From Halodesulfovibrio aestuarii DSM 17919 = ATCC 29578 (GTDB taxonomy: Bacteria; Desulfobacterota; Desulfovibrionia; Desulfovibrionales; Desulfovibrionaceae): a stretch of DNA of 64,000 bases. The notes under the pieces were generated by a model that searched no databases, had not been told where the DNA came from, and saw nothing but the letters and a program-made list of their open reading frames with translations. The stretch lies in contig NZ_ARQF01000021.1 in NCBI RefSeq assembly GCF_000384815.1, positions 62,001 to 126,000 of the forward strand. Direction: 5' to 3'. Shown piece by piece: positions 19,218-28,226 of the stretch. A program made the translations under genes and the position numbers. How positions within the stretch are numbered: position 1 is the first letter of the stretch; every line of letters starts with the position of its first letter.

Positions 19218-19676
19218 ATGCATATTGTACTGTTTGAACCGGAAATTCCGCCAAATACCGGCAACATAGCCAGATTGTGTGCGGCGACTGCAACTGATCT
19301 GCATTTGATTGAACCACTCGGCTTCAGCCTTGAAGATAAATATTTAAAACGGGCAGGGCTGGATTACTGGCCTTATGTGTCTGTTTTTGTATGGCCTGAC
19401 TGGGAAGCGTATATTGAAGCTGCCGGGCATAACCATAGGCATGTTATGGCAAGTTCTAAACGGGGTGTGGCTGTACATGAAGTGGCGTATGATTCGAATG
19501 ACGCCCTCGTGTTTGGTCCTGAAACTCGAGGATTGCCTAATGATTTGATGGATAAGTATACGGATCATGTACGTATTCCGATGTGGGGTAAGGTGCGTAG
19601 CCTTAACCTTTCAACAGCCGTAGGCATTGTTCTGTATCAGGCGTATGCTGCAACTGGAGTTTTAAACGGAAAGTAG
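19218..19676 (+). CDS. trmL: tRNA (cytidine/uridine-34-2'-O)-methyltransferase TrmL
   Basis: SPOUT-class enzyme that 2'-O-methylates the wobble base of tRNA-Leu isoacceptors using SAM. It is 152 residues, the short form without an RNA-binding extension. Motif 1 is PPNTGNIARLC, motif 2 LVFGPETRGLP, and motif 3 RSLNLSTAVGIVLYQ, which forms the SAM-binding knot. An AGAGG site precedes the ATG. The downstream cbiB begins within a few bases of its stop, so the two are translated from one message although their functions are unrelated. Confidence 0.95.
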   Translation: MHIVLFEPEIPPNTGNIARLCAATATDLHLIEPLGFSLEDKYLKRAGLDYWPYVSVFVWPDWEAYIEAAGHNHRHVMASSKRGVAVHEVAYDSNDALVFGPETRGLPNDLMDKYTDHVRIPMWGKVRSLNLSTAVGIVLYQAYAATGVLNGK

Positions 19677-19682
19677 GTGTGT

Positions 19683-20621
19683 ATGGAACTTTTCTGGATA
19701 CCGCTGGCTGCGTTCGTTATTGATGCTATATTTGCTGATCCGAGTTTTTTCCCGCACCCTGTACAGCTGATAGGTCGCTTTCTGGATAAATTGGAAAAAA
19801 AAGCGCGTAAAAATTTTTCTAACAGGTTGGGCGGTGTATTATCACTGTTAATCTTGTTACTTTTAGTATTCATAATTGTGAATACTTGTATCAGTATTCC
19901 ATATGCTGGATGGGTTTTCGCCCTGTACTTTGCATGGTCTGGCCTTGCCCTCGGCAGCTTGCTGAATGAAGGAACAAAGGCTGTGCAGGCTGTCTCTTCC
20001 GGTTCTCTTAAAGAAGGCCGCAAGGCTGTCTCCATGCTTGTGAGCCGTGATGTTTCTGAGTGTTCTGAAGACGAGTTGTATAAAACACTTGCAGAGACCC
20101 TTTCCGAAAATTTTAATGATGGTATTATTGCCCCGTTTTTCTGGCTTGTTCTATCTGGTCCGGTTGGATTGTGGTTGTATAAGGCTACTTCAACTATGGA
20201 TTCCATGTGGGGGTATAAGAATGAAAAATGGATTGATCTTGGATGGGCAGGCGCGAAGTTTGATGACCTGCTTGCATACTTACCTGCACGTTTTTCCGCA
20301 ATGTTTCTTCAGAGTACAGCGAATTTGGCAGGCCTTGGCTCAGGAAGAGGTGTGTGGAACAGTGTTGCACAGGATGCGGCAAAAATGGAAAGTCCTAATG
20401 CAGGATGGCCAATGGCAATGGTCGCCCATCTATATGGTAATCCCATGGGGGGACGTGCCGTTTATTTTGGAAAAGAAAAACAAAAGCCTGTTCTTGGTTC
20501 CGGTAACACTGTTTGGGACAAGCATTCGTTAGTGCAGTTGATTAAGCATATTCGTCTTGCAGCTATTTTTGGTTGCGGGCTGCTCTGGCTGGTGGTTTCT
20601 CTTCTGCGCTTAGTTTTTTAG
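19683..20621 (+). CDS. cbiB: Adenosylcobinamide-phosphate synthase CbiB/CobD
   Basis: Integral-membrane enzyme that attaches the aminopropanol arm to adenosylcobyric acid in cobalamin synthesis. The N-terminal pattern DAIFADPSFFPHPVQLIGR is the family signature, and NFNDGIIAPFFW and STMDSMWGYKN follow. Hydrophobic segments lie near residues 4-20, 55-90, 150-165 and at the C-terminus. ATG at 19683 is 3 bases after AGGTG; a GTG at 19677, abutting the trmL stop, is the alternative. No cobalamin riboswitch is visible upstream. Other cobalamin genes are not in the window. Confidence 0.93.
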   Translation: MELFWIPLAAFVIDAIFADPSFFPHPVQLIGRFLDKLEKKARKNFSNRLGGVLSLLILLLLVFIIVNTCISIPYAGWVFALYFAWSGLALGSLLNEGTKAVQAVSSGSLKEGRKAVSMLVSRDVSECSEDELYKTLAETLSENFNDGIIAPFFWLVLSGPVGLWLYKATSTMDSMWGYKNEKWIDLGWAGAKFDDLLAYLPARFSAMFLQSTANLAGLGSGRGVWNSVAQDAAKMESPNAGWPMAMVAHLYGNPMGGRAVYFGKEKQKPVLGSGNTVWDKHSLVQLIKHIRLAAIFGCGLLWLVVSLLRLVF

Positions 20622-20652
20622 CTGCCAAGTTCTAGGTAACTAATAGAAATAT

Positions 20653-20685
20653 AAAAAGGCTGTCCATGTTATGGGCAGCCTTTTT
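20653..20685. terminator. Bidirectional terminator between cbiB and flavoprotein gene
   Basis: GGCTGTCCAT/ATGGGCAGCC hairpin (one G-U) flanked by A5 and T5, serving the convergent genes on both sides. Confidence 0.9.
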
Positions 20686-20719
20686 GATTGTATAGTCACA
20701 GTAGCAAACGGGGGGCAGG

Positions 20720-21883
20720 TTAAACAGCCTCTCCGGCAGCATTACCGGAAGCCCACGCCCAGTGAAGATTAAACCCCCCAAGGTCGCCTAGAACATCAAG
20801 CACTTCGCCCGTGAAGTATAGTCCTGTACAGAGTTTGCTCTCCATAGTTTTCGATGACACTGTGTTGGTATCGACACCACCGCCTGTTGCTTCAGCTTTT
20901 TTTATGCCCTCAGTTCCTGTGGGAATGACAGTAAATGCATGGATACAGGATCGCAGTTCCTGCATATCCTTTTTACTAAGTTGGGCAACTTGCTTCTCAC
21001 CTAGTTCTTTTGGGATAAGGGCTGAGGCGAGACGTTCTGGAAAGTTGCGGTTAAGAACAGTTTTCAGCAATGGTTTTGGGCCGGCTTCTTCCAGAATATC
21101 ATTAATGGATGTGTGGGGAAGAAAATCAATTTCTATTGCGTCCCCTTTTTTCCAATGTGCAGAAATTTGTAACACCACAGGGCCGCTGATTCCCTTGTGC
21201 GTAAAAAGCATGTTTTCTGTGTACTGTTTTTTATTGCAACGGATGGACACGGGCAGGGCAATGCCGGATAGGTTTTTGAGCTTCCAATTGGAAGGCATCA
21301 TTAGTGGGACCAACGCCGGAAATGTCGGGATGATTTTGTGCCCGAACTGGCGCGCGAGCTTGTAGCCTGCATCGGTTGCGCCAACCTGAGGCCATGCGCT
21401 GCCGCCGAGGGCGACAATAAGTGACGGCGCATAATGTTGTGAGCTTGTTAACTGTACGTCAAAAAGGTCATCGTTTTTTTGTACATTTGTAATTTGTTCG
21501 GAAAAAATAAAGCGCACATTGTGTTCAAGACAATCGTTGTAAAGCGCTTCTGTAATATCTGCAGCACTGCGGGAGCAGAAAAGCTGGCTGTGTTCGCGCT
21601 CTTCCCACGGAATATTATGGAGAGAGAGGTATTCAACCATATGCCAGGGAGTAAAGCGCGCAAGTGCAGATTTGCAAAAATGTTTGTTTTTACAATGGTA
21701 GTTGGCAGCGCTTAAGTCTATATTAGTAAAGTTACATTTGCCACCACCAGCAATCAGAATTTTACGTCCGGCTTTGCGAGCATGGTCAACGACCAGAACT
21801 TTGCGGCCTCTTTTGGCAGCTGTGAGTGCAGCCCAGAGGCCGGAAGCGCCTGCTCCTAAGATTATTACGTCATGTTGATTCAT
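20720..21883 (-). CDS. HI0933/YhiN-type FAD-dependent oxidoreductase
   Basis: Flavoprotein of the HI0933 (YhiN/BaiN-like) family. The N-terminal dinucleotide-binding fold is DVIILGAGASGLWAALTAAK (about 5-24). The family motif AGRKILIAGGGKCNFTN lies at about 39-55. The C-terminal FAD-contact motif is GEVLDVLGDLGGFNLHWAW. The 387-residue length is normal. The substrate is not known for most family members; some reduce bile-acid enones. ATG follows an AGGAGCACGC site. It is a single-gene unit. Confidence 0.9.
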   Translation of the reverse strand: MNQHDVIILGAGASGLWAALTAAKRGRKVLVVDHARKAGRKILIAGGGKCNFTNIDLSAANYHCKNKHFCKSALARFTPWHMVEYLSLHNIPWEEREHSQLFCSRSAADITEALYNDCLEHNVRFIFSEQITNVQKNDDLFDVQLTSSQHYAPSLIVALGGSAWPQVGATDAGYKLARQFGHKIIPTFPALVPLMMPSNWKLKNLSGIALPVSIRCNKKQYTENMLFTHKGISGPVVLQISAHWKKGDAIEIDFLPHTSINDILEEAGPKPLLKTVLNRNFPERLASALIPKELGEKQVAQLSKKDMQELRSCIHAFTVIPTGTEGIKKAEATGGGVDTNTVSSKTMESKLCTGLYFTGEVLDVLGDLGGFNLHWAWASGNAAGEAV

Positions 21884-21982
21884 GCGTGCTCCTGAAAATA
21901 TGTGTTGTTACTGCTTACATGAAGCCAAAGGGACGTATACTGTTATGGTGTAATTGTCACGTTATCCTCTGAGGTGAGCACT

Positions 21983-22969
21983 ATGCCGATTTATGAAAAC
22001 ACACTGTATCCGGCTCCGTTTTTTTTACCCGGTGGACATGCACAAACGTTATATCCTGCTTTATTCAGAACATTGGATTTACCCGCGTGTACTGTCCAAC
22101 GGATTACTACGCCTGATAATGATTTTTTAGATGTAGATTTTCACTATGCAATTTTGGGATACCCCAGAAAACGTCTTGTAATCGTTTCTCACGGTCTGGA
22201 AGGCAATTCTAAACGTTCATATGTGAAAGGAATGGTTCGTGCCTTTGTGCGGGCAGGGTGGGATGCTGCTGCATGGAATTTTAGAGGATGTAGTGGCGCT
22301 CCTAACAGAACGCCTTATATGTACCATAGCGGTTCAACCGAAGACTTGCAGTGTGTTGTGAATTTTTGTGCAGGAAAGGGGTATGAGGAAATTGTTCTTG
22401 TGGGATTTAGCATGGGTGGAAATCAGATTCTAAAATATCTGGGAGATCCTGTTAGCAAAGTGCATTCAAGTATTCAGGCGGCAGTTGCCTTTTCTGTGCC
22501 ATGTGACTTGATTGGCGCAGCAAAGGCTATGGATAGGCCTTCTAATTCCATCTACTTAAAAAACTTTATGCGCACGTTAAAAGATAAAATTGCGCAGAAG
22601 CATGAAGTGTTTCCGGAGTTGGTGGACATAACTAACTTGAATGATTTGAAAACATTTAAAGATTTTGATGAAGAATATACTGCACCGTGGTACGGGTTTA
22701 AAAATGCAATGGAATATTGGAAGGAAAGCTCAAGTGTGCAGTTCTTAGACAAGGTGCGTGTTCCGACACTAATGGTCAGTGCCCGAAACGACCCGTTCTT
22801 ATGGCCGACTTGTTATCCAACGGGGCAGGCGCATAGGAGTAAGTCCCTGTATCTTGAAACTCCGGCTGATGGGGGACACATCGGGTTTGTAAGGATCGCG
22901 GATGATGATTACTATTGGTCTGAAATTCGTGCCGTAGAGTTCGTAGGCCAAGTTATGGGGCTGACATAG
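21983..22969 (+). CDS. YheT-type alpha/beta hydrolase
   Basis: Predicted cytoplasmic esterase or lipase-like hydrolase of the YheT (UPF0017) family. The oxyanion region is VSHGLEGNSKRSYVKGM. The nucleophile elbow is GFSMGGN, the acid lies in SARNDPFL, and the histidine in GGHIGFV. These complete a Ser-Asp-His triad. The 328 residues match the family. ATG at 21983 is 7 bases after GAGGTG; a GTG at 21974 is possible. The natural substrate is unknown. A bidirectional terminator lies downstream. Confidence 0.9.
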   Translation: MPIYENTLYPAPFFLPGGHAQTLYPALFRTLDLPACTVQRITTPDNDFLDVDFHYAILGYPRKRLVIVSHGLEGNSKRSYVKGMVRAFVRAGWDAAAWNFRGCSGAPNRTPYMYHSGSTEDLQCVVNFCAGKGYEEIVLVGFSMGGNQILKYLGDPVSKVHSSIQAAVAFSVPCDLIGAAKAMDRPSNSIYLKNFMRTLKDKIAQKHEVFPELVDITNLNDLKTFKDFDEEYTAPWYGFKNAMEYWKESSSVQFLDKVRVPTLMVSARNDPFLWPTCYPTGQAHRSKSLYLETPADGGHIGFVRIADDDYYWSEIRAVEFVGQVMGLT

Positions 22970-23087
22970 TAGGGGGAGTTTTTTCTTGAAAGAATAGGGA
23001 GTAACCCCTTGTGATTGCCCGAATGTAGAAACGCAACCTATAAGGTGTGAGCTATCCCTTTGCAACGGTTTGCCATAGCATAAAGAA

Positions 23088-23133
23088 AGCCGCGAAACGA
23101 TCTGAACAACAGATTGCTTCACGGCTCTTTTTT
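23088..23133. terminator. Bidirectional terminator between hydrolase gene and typA
   Basis: A long hairpin with arms at about 23088-23106 and 23111-23126 (AGCCGCGAA...ATCTG with CAGAT...TTCACGGCT). It is followed by T7 on the plus strand and a T-rich run on the minus strand. Confidence 0.88.
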
Positions 23134-23195
23134 ATTGCTGGAAAAGTTGAATAGGGACGTTGTTACAACACGTCACTACTCTTTTTTCGAGAGGC

Positions 23196-25043
23196 TTATT
23201 GGTTTTCAGCTGCTTTCTTTTTGCGACCTGCAAGGCGATGACGGTTCTGGCCGGAAAGAATGTTTTTACGCAGACGAATGGATTCCGGAGTTACTTCTAC
23301 ACACTCATCTTCAGTAATGAAGTGGATAGCGCGTTCAAGAGTCATAGGACGAACTGGAGTAAGGGTTACTGCATCGTCTTTACCGGAAGCACGAACGTTC
23401 GTAAGTTTTTTACCTTTACAAGGGTTAACGTCGAGGTCGTTGTCACGGTTATGTTCGCCGATAATCATTCCTTCGTATACAGGAATGCCTGCATCGATGA
23501 AAATTTCACCACGTGGCTCTAAGTTAAAGAGTGCGTACGCAACGGACTGACCGGAACGGTCACAAACAAGAGAGCCTGTGTGACGGGTCGGGAATTCTCC
23601 ACGGTATTCTTCGTAACCATCGAAGAGTGAGTTCATAATACCGGTACCTTTGGTGTCGGTAAGGAACTCATCACGGTAGCCGATGAGACCACGGGAAGGA
23701 ATGGTGAATTCCATACGAACACGGCCTGTACCGTTGTTCACGAGGTTGGTCATGCGGCCTTTACGTGCGGAAAGTTTTTCAGTCACGATACCCATGAATA
23801 CGTCATCACAGTCGATGAACAGTTTTTCCATTGGTTCGGAAAGCACGCCGTCAATTTCTTTGAAAATAACTTCAGGACGACCGATGGTGAGTTCGAAGCC
23901 TTCGCGACGCATTTGTTCAACGAGGATAGCCATCTGGAATTCACCACGGCCTTTAACGATGAAGCTGTCACGTTCGTCACTGTCTTCAACACGGATAGCT
24001 ACGTTGAGCATGGTCTCGCGGGTCAGACGTTCACGAATTTTACTGGACTGAACGTGTTTGCCTTCAGTGCCTGCAAGTGGAGAAGAGTTGATGCTGAAAC
24101 GCATAGAAACGGTTGGTTCGTCAACGTTGATGCGTTTGAGTGCTTTCGGTGCTTCTTTAGTACAGATAGTATCACCGATTTTTACATCTTCGATGCCGGA
24201 GATAACTACGATATCACCCGGAGAAGCTTCGCTTGCTTCAGCAAGTTTCAAGCCTTGGTAGGTTTGAATTTTAGAAACGCGAAGGCTGCGCGGGTTGTTG
24301 TCAGCACCGATACATGCCAGCTGATCATTGCTGTGAATGGTGCCGTGGAACACTCGACCTACTGCAAGACGACCAAGGTAGTCGGAGTAGGACAGGTCAG
24401 CTACAAGCATCTGGAAAGGCTGTTCAGGGTCATAGACCGGACCGGGAACTTCAGAAAGAATAACTTCAAACAGTGGGGTGAGGTCTTTCTGCTCTTCTTC
24501 AGGTGAGTTCATTGCAACGCCATCGCGGCCGACAGCGTAAAGAACTGGAAATTCGAGCTGATCGTCGTTTGCTTCAAGATCAATGAACAGGTCGTATACT
24601 TCGTCGAGCACTTCATCAATACGTGCGTCAGGACGGTCAATTTTGTTGATAACAACAATAACTTTGAGACCTGCCTCAAGAGTTTTCTTGAGTACGAAAC
24701 GGGTCTGCGGAAGCGGGCCTTCCGATGCGTCAACGAGCAGAATAGCACCGTCAGCCATCGTGAGGGAACGTTCAACTTCACCACCAAAGTCGGCGTGACC
24801 AGGGGTGTCGATGATGTTAATTTTTGTTCCCTGCCAGGAGACAGCACAGTTTTTTGCAGCAATGGTAATACCACGCTCGCGTTCTAGATCCATGCTATCC
24901 ATTACACGGTCATCAACTTCCTGGTTGGCACGGAAGATGCCACCCTGTTTAAACATAGCGTCAACAAGAGTTGTTTTGCCGTGGTCAACGTGTGCGATAA
25001 TCGCAACGTTACGAATTGCATCGTTATGAGTGGTCTGAGTCAC
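23196..25043 (-). CDS. typA: Translational GTPase TypA/BipA
   Basis: Ribosome-associated GTPase of the EF-G/LepA group, involved in large-subunit assembly and stress or cold adaptation. G1 is AHVDHGKTT (about 17-25), then RERGITI (54-60), DTPGHADFGGEVERS and NKIDRP. An EF-Tu-like domain 2 and EF-G-like domains III and V follow, then the TypA-specific C-terminal domain with IGYRDEFLTDTKGTGI and RFSINSSPLAG earlier. The 615-residue length is standard. The start is GTG, with AAGGA 7 bases upstream. A long hairpin sits just upstream of the ribosome binding site. Confidence 0.97.
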   Translation of the reverse strand: MTQTTHNDAIRNVAIIAHVDHGKTTLVDAMFKQGGIFRANQEVDDRVMDSMDLERERGITIAAKNCAVSWQGTKINIIDTPGHADFGGEVERSLTMADGAILLVDASEGPLPQTRFVLKKTLEAGLKVIVVINKIDRPDARIDEVLDEVYDLFIDLEANDDQLEFPVLYAVGRDGVAMNSPEEEQKDLTPLFEVILSEVPGPVYDPEQPFQMLVADLSYSDYLGRLAVGRVFHGTIHSNDQLACIGADNNPRSLRVSKIQTYQGLKLAEASEASPGDIVVISGIEDVKIGDTICTKEAPKALKRINVDEPTVSMRFSINSSPLAGTEGKHVQSSKIRERLTRETMLNVAIRVEDSDERDSFIVKGRGEFQMAILVEQMRREGFELTIGRPEVIFKEIDGVLSEPMEKLFIDCDDVFMGIVTEKLSARKGRMTNLVNNGTGRVRMEFTIPSRGLIGYRDEFLTDTKGTGIMNSLFDGYEEYRGEFPTRHTGSLVCDRSGQSVAYALFNLEPRGEIFIDAGIPVYEGMIIGEHNRDNDLDVNPCKGKKLTNVRASGKDDAVTLTPVRPMTLERAIHFITEDECVEVTPESIRLRKNILSGQNRHRLAGRKKKAAENQ

Positions 25044-25062
25044 AAATAATTCCTTATATAAT

Positions 25063-25111
25063 GCAAAAGTTCTTTTTTTGCTGCTGGTTGTGGCTGCAGG
25101 AAAACTTTTGC
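25063..25111 (-). promoter_or_regulatory. Leader hairpin of typA
   Basis: Perfect 9-bp arms GCAAAAGTT and AACTTTTGC enclose T-rich and A-rich segments and an inner CTGC/GCAG stem. Its base lies about 8 bases before the typA Shine-Dalgarno. It may affect translation or message stability; this is inferred from position only. Confidence 0.45.
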
Positions 25112-25385
25112 GGTTATGCGTTGTGTCGGAGGCATATACCTAAGCGCGAGAAAGGGCAAGCATTCAGGTGCTTGTTTTGCAGTTAATGTAACATGAGGGA
25201 CGACTGAAGGCACGATAAATAGAGCACCGTGAGCTCTCTTGTAAAAAAAGAACTCACGGTGTTTTTATGTCAAAAAGATATCAATCTAATGAAATGCGGT
25301 TACGTTCCGATAAGGGGGTTGAGGCATCAGAAGTTCCCTTTGCACACGGTGTTGTCGGAAGTATTTAGGGTGGGGACAACTCGTG
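25112..25385. other. Intergenic region between pnp and typA with terminator-like hairpin
   Basis: A perfect 9-bp hairpin, CACCGTGAG (25225-25233) with CTCACGGTG (25253-25261), lies about 125 bases beyond the purine phosphorylase stop. Its T run is on the plus-strand side (25262-25266), while the minus-strand flank is only moderately T-rich. It probably still ends the phosphorylase message. No gene is seen. Confidence 0.5.
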
Positions 25386-26213
25386 TTAGCACTGTTTGGC
25401 GATAATTGCCTGCAGCAGAGCAGAGAGGTTAGCACCGGCTTTGTTTGCTGTTCGGATAATTTCATCAAGTGGAACATCTTTCATGCAGTCGGGAAGGTTT
25501 TTGTTTGTCAGGCAGGACACTCCAAGAACTTTTAACCCGAGATGGCGCGCAGCAATGACTTCCATGACGGTAGACATACCTACTGCATCAGCGCCAAGGC
25601 GTTTGAACATACGGGTTTCAGCAGGTGTTTCCATCTGTGGCCCATGAACTCCTGCATAGATTCCTCGCTCGAGTCGAATGCCGAGCTTGGCAGCCTCTTC
25701 CATTGCACAGCTGATGAGCTGCGGGTCATATGCCTGACTCATGTCAGGAAAGCGTGGCCCCCATTCCTCAATATTGTGACCGGAAAGAGGTGTGCGTCCT
25801 GTAAAGTTGATGTGGTCTGTAATTGCCATGAGAGTGCCGGCATCCCATTGGGGAACAAGGCAGCCTGCGGCGTTGGTAGCAATGTATGTATCAATGCCAA
25901 GCGTGGCCATGACGCGGACACCCATACTTACTTCAGCGGGAGAATATCCTTCGTACAGGTGATTTCTTCCCTGTTGAATTACTACAGGAACATCGGCAAG
26001 GGTACCGAAAACAAATTGTCCTGCATGTGATTCCACTGTTGAATGTGGAAAATCAATGATGTCGTTGTAAGAAATGGTCTCGGTTACAGTAACCGCATTT
26101 ACAAAATCACCAAGTCCAGTGCCGAGTGCAATGCCGATTTTGGGAGAAAGATCATTTTTAACAAGCTCTTTGATTGACTGTACGGCGTTATGTACTTTAT
26201 TCAAACTTTGCAT
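25386..26213 (-). CDS. Purine nucleoside phosphorylase
   Basis: Phosphorolyses purine nucleosides to base and ribose-1-phosphate in purine salvage. It belongs to the trimeric PNP/MTAP family. Visible motifs are GTGLGDFVNA, FPHSTVESHAGQFVFG, QGRNHLYEGY with the conserved His and Tyr, ATNAAGCL, VHGPQMETPAETRM and VGMSTVMEVIAARH, followed by VSCLTN. The 275-residue length fits. The -GLGD- phosphate loop and the M-S-T-x-x-E purine-site segment favour PNP (punA/deoD2 class) rather than MTA phosphorylase. It diverges from motA across a 121-base promoter region. Confidence 0.93.
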   Translation of the reverse strand: MQSLNKVHNAVQSIKELVKNDLSPKIGIALGTGLGDFVNAVTVTETISYNDIIDFPHSTVESHAGQFVFGTLADVPVVIQQGRNHLYEGYSPAEVSMGVRVMATLGIDTYIATNAAGCLVPQWDAGTLMAITDHINFTGRTPLSGHNIEEWGPRFPDMSQAYDPQLISCAMEEAAKLGIRLERGIYAGVHGPQMETPAETRMFKRLGADAVGMSTVMEVIAARHLGLKVLGVSCLTNKNLPDCMKDVPLDEIIRTANKAGANLSALLQAIIAKQC

Positions 26214-26334
26214 AACCTGCTATACCTATTGATTGATTGTAGGGAAACATGCCCCGTAATGGGTTTGACGGAGCATGATGCAGTCACATGTTGTGATAAA
26301 ATATACGAACCCGTCTTTTACATAGGTTTAATAT

Positions 26335-27093
26335 ATGGATATTGCAACTCTTCTCGGGGTTATTGTTGGTTTTGCTCTTGTTACTGGCGCAATTTTTATG
26401 GGGGGGAGTGTTGGCGATTTTATTAACGTGCCGGGTGCGATGATTGTATTTGGTGGCTCCGGTGCTGCCATTTTTGTATCCTTTCCGTTAGAGGAAGTAG
26501 CGTTTGCTGTTGCGAGCGTTGTAAAGGTGTTTGCTTCCCGCCGTACCAAGGTTCCGGAAGTGGTTAACACAATGGTTCGTATCGCAGAAATCAGCCGTCG
26601 TGAGGGCTTGGTTGCTCTGGAAAATATTAAAACCGAAAGTCCTCTGCTTAAAAAAGCATGTCAGTTAATTTCTGATAATGCTGATCCAGATATTATTCAT
26701 GACACATTAAAAATTGAGATTCTGTCTATGAAACGAAGACAGAATATCGCGATTGCTGTTTTTAACCGACTTGGAGCAGTTGCTCCGGCTTTCGGGATGA
26801 TCGGTACGCTTATTGGTCTGGTTCAGATGCTTGCTCATCTGGACGATCCCTCCAGTATTGGGCCTGCAATGGCTGTTGCTTTGCTAACAACATTTTATGG
26901 TGCTCTGCTTGCTAACCTTCTGTTCCTGCCTATGGCGGGTAAGCTGAAGGCAAGAACTCTTCAGGAAGAAGTTCAACTTAATATTATTTTTGAAGGCGCC
27001 AAGTGTATTTTAGAAAATAACAACCCGCGCCTGGTGTATGAAAAATTAAGTTCATTCATCTCTCCGGAGGACAGAAAAAATGTTCGAAGATAG
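26335..27093 (+). CDS. motA: Flagellar stator protein MotA
   Basis: Ion-channel subunit of the flagellar stator. Membrane helices are near residues 3-22, 31-55, 145-170 and 180-205. The cytoplasmic loop carries RREGLVALE and the torque-generating region. TM3 starts with the conserved pattern PAFGMIGTLIGLVQML. The 252-residue length is typical. It overlaps motB by 14 bases, indicating translational coupling. The presence of this pair shows that the organism is motile or descended from motile cells. Confidence 0.95.
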   Translation: MDIATLLGVIVGFALVTGAIFMGGSVGDFINVPGAMIVFGGSGAAIFVSFPLEEVAFAVASVVKVFASRRTKVPEVVNTMVRIAEISRREGLVALENIKTESPLLKKACQLISDNADPDIIHDTLKIEILSMKRRQNIAIAVFNRLGAVAPAFGMIGTLIGLVQMLAHLDDPSSIGPAMAVALLTTFYGALLANLLFLPMAGKLKARTLQEEVQLNIIFEGAKCILENNNPRLVYEKLSSFISPEDRKNVRR

Positions 27094-27820
27094 AGACGAC
27101 TATGCGTTACAAGATGATATTGGTGACGACTCCGAAGCGGATACTTGGCTTACAACATTTGCAGATATGGTTACATTGTTGCTAGCTTTCTTTGTATTGC
27201 TTTTTTCCATGTCTGTTATTGACGAGAAACAGTTTACAGATTCTTTCTTAACCGTTCGCCAAGTGTTTGGTGGTGATGATCAAAACCTGCTTACTTCCCC
27301 TGTACGGCAGGATGATACGGCAATTTTAGAGTCCGTCCGTTTACAAAAGCAGCTCATTGAAGCACAACGTAAAGTATACTCAGACATGCGAACCTACCTG
27401 AACCAGAAAGGTATGGAAGGGCAGATTGGTTCTGTGTTTGATGAAGGCGTAATTACTCTGCGGCTTCCCTCGGCTGCCATGTTTGAAAATGGCAAGGTGA
27501 CAATAAGCCCTGATGGCTATAAAATATTAGAAGAAATGCGCCAGTTGTTTTTGAAGAACAAGGATCAGGTCATCAATATCAAAGGATACACTGATGATGT
27601 GCAGCCTAGTCCTTCCAGCCGATATAGAGATAACTGGGAAATATCAGCATTGCGTGCAGTCAATGTTCTGCGTTACTATATTGAACATGGTATTGAGCCT
27701 CAGCGATTAACCGCAACGGGGCTTAGTGATCTTGATCCGCTTATGCCTAACATTAATGAAGCGAACAGAGCGCAGAACCGAAGAGTTGAATTTGTTTTTG
27801 AAAGACGGGTGGGCAAGTAG
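27080..27820 (+). CDS. motB: Flagellar stator protein MotB
   Basis: Peptidoglycan-anchored stator subunit. A short cytoplasmic tail precedes one membrane helix with the ion-carrying aspartate D29 in WLTTFADMVTLLLAFFV. Then come a plug region and a C-terminal OmpA-like peptidoglycan-binding domain (about 120-245) with NIKGYTDDVQ and EANRAQNRRVEFVFE. The 246-residue length is normal. It starts inside the end of motA and is followed 2 bases after its stop by a PilZ-domain gene. Confidence 0.95.
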   Translation: MFEDRDDYALQDDIGDDSEADTWLTTFADMVTLLLAFFVLLFSMSVIDEKQFTDSFLTVRQVFGGDDQNLLTSPVRQDDTAILESVRLQKQLIEAQRKVYSDMRTYLNQKGMEGQIGSVFDEGVITLRLPSAAMFENGKVTISPDGYKILEEMRQLFLKNKDQVINIKGYTDDVQPSPSSRYRDNWEISALRAVNVLRYYIEHGIEPQRLTATGLSDLDPLMPNINEANRAQNRRVEFVFERRVGK

Positions 27821-27822
27821 CC

Positions 27823-28203
27823 ATGAGTAAACTTGATTTTACTATGCCAACAGGCAACGAGCGTCGCAGGGCCTTTCGAGCAAAGGCATATGGTATTGCG
27901 GTTACCTTTGAAGAGCAAAATGTGACTTGCGATATTCTGGACGTCAGTGTAACAGGGTTCGCGATAAAAAATGAGTCAGTATTCTTAAAAGAGGGCACTG
28001 AGTACTCTGTTTCTATTCTTGTTGCGGGGAAGGCCTACCTTTCCGATCTTACTTGCAGAGTAGTCAGAATACTTGATAATGGTATAATTGGCTGCGATTT
28101 CCGCACTCTTGATCGCAGACAGGAAGCACGGCTTGACAGGCTCGTGCTTGAATTACAAAAGCGAATGATCGCCAAGAAAAGAGAAAAATCTGCAGCTGAT
28201 TAG
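27823..28203 (+). CDS. PilZ-domain protein, likely c-di-GMP effector of motility
   Basis: A 126-residue single-domain cytoplasmic protein. The c-di-GMP signature is present: RRAFR near residue 12 and DVSVTGFAI about 30 residues later. A beta-barrel and a basic C-terminal helix (LQKRMIAKKREK) follow. It lies 2 bases after motB, in the same unit as the stator genes, which suggests that it links c-di-GMP level to stator function, as the unrelated-size YcgR does in enterics. That role is inferred from context. Confidence 0.85.
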   Translation: MSKLDFTMPTGNERRRAFRAKAYGIAVTFEEQNVTCDILDVSVTGFAIKNESVFLKEGTEYSVSILVAGKAYLSDLTCRVVRILDNGIIGCDFRTLDRRQEARLDRLVLELQKRMIAKKREKSAAD

Positions 28204-28226
28204 GCTGCAAAAATCGAGGGTAATAC

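Noticed and set aside
19115-19682. Cobalamin riboswitch for cbiB
   Set aside because: cbiB is directly behind trmL with no leader, and the region before trmL is only a terminator and a short promoter space.
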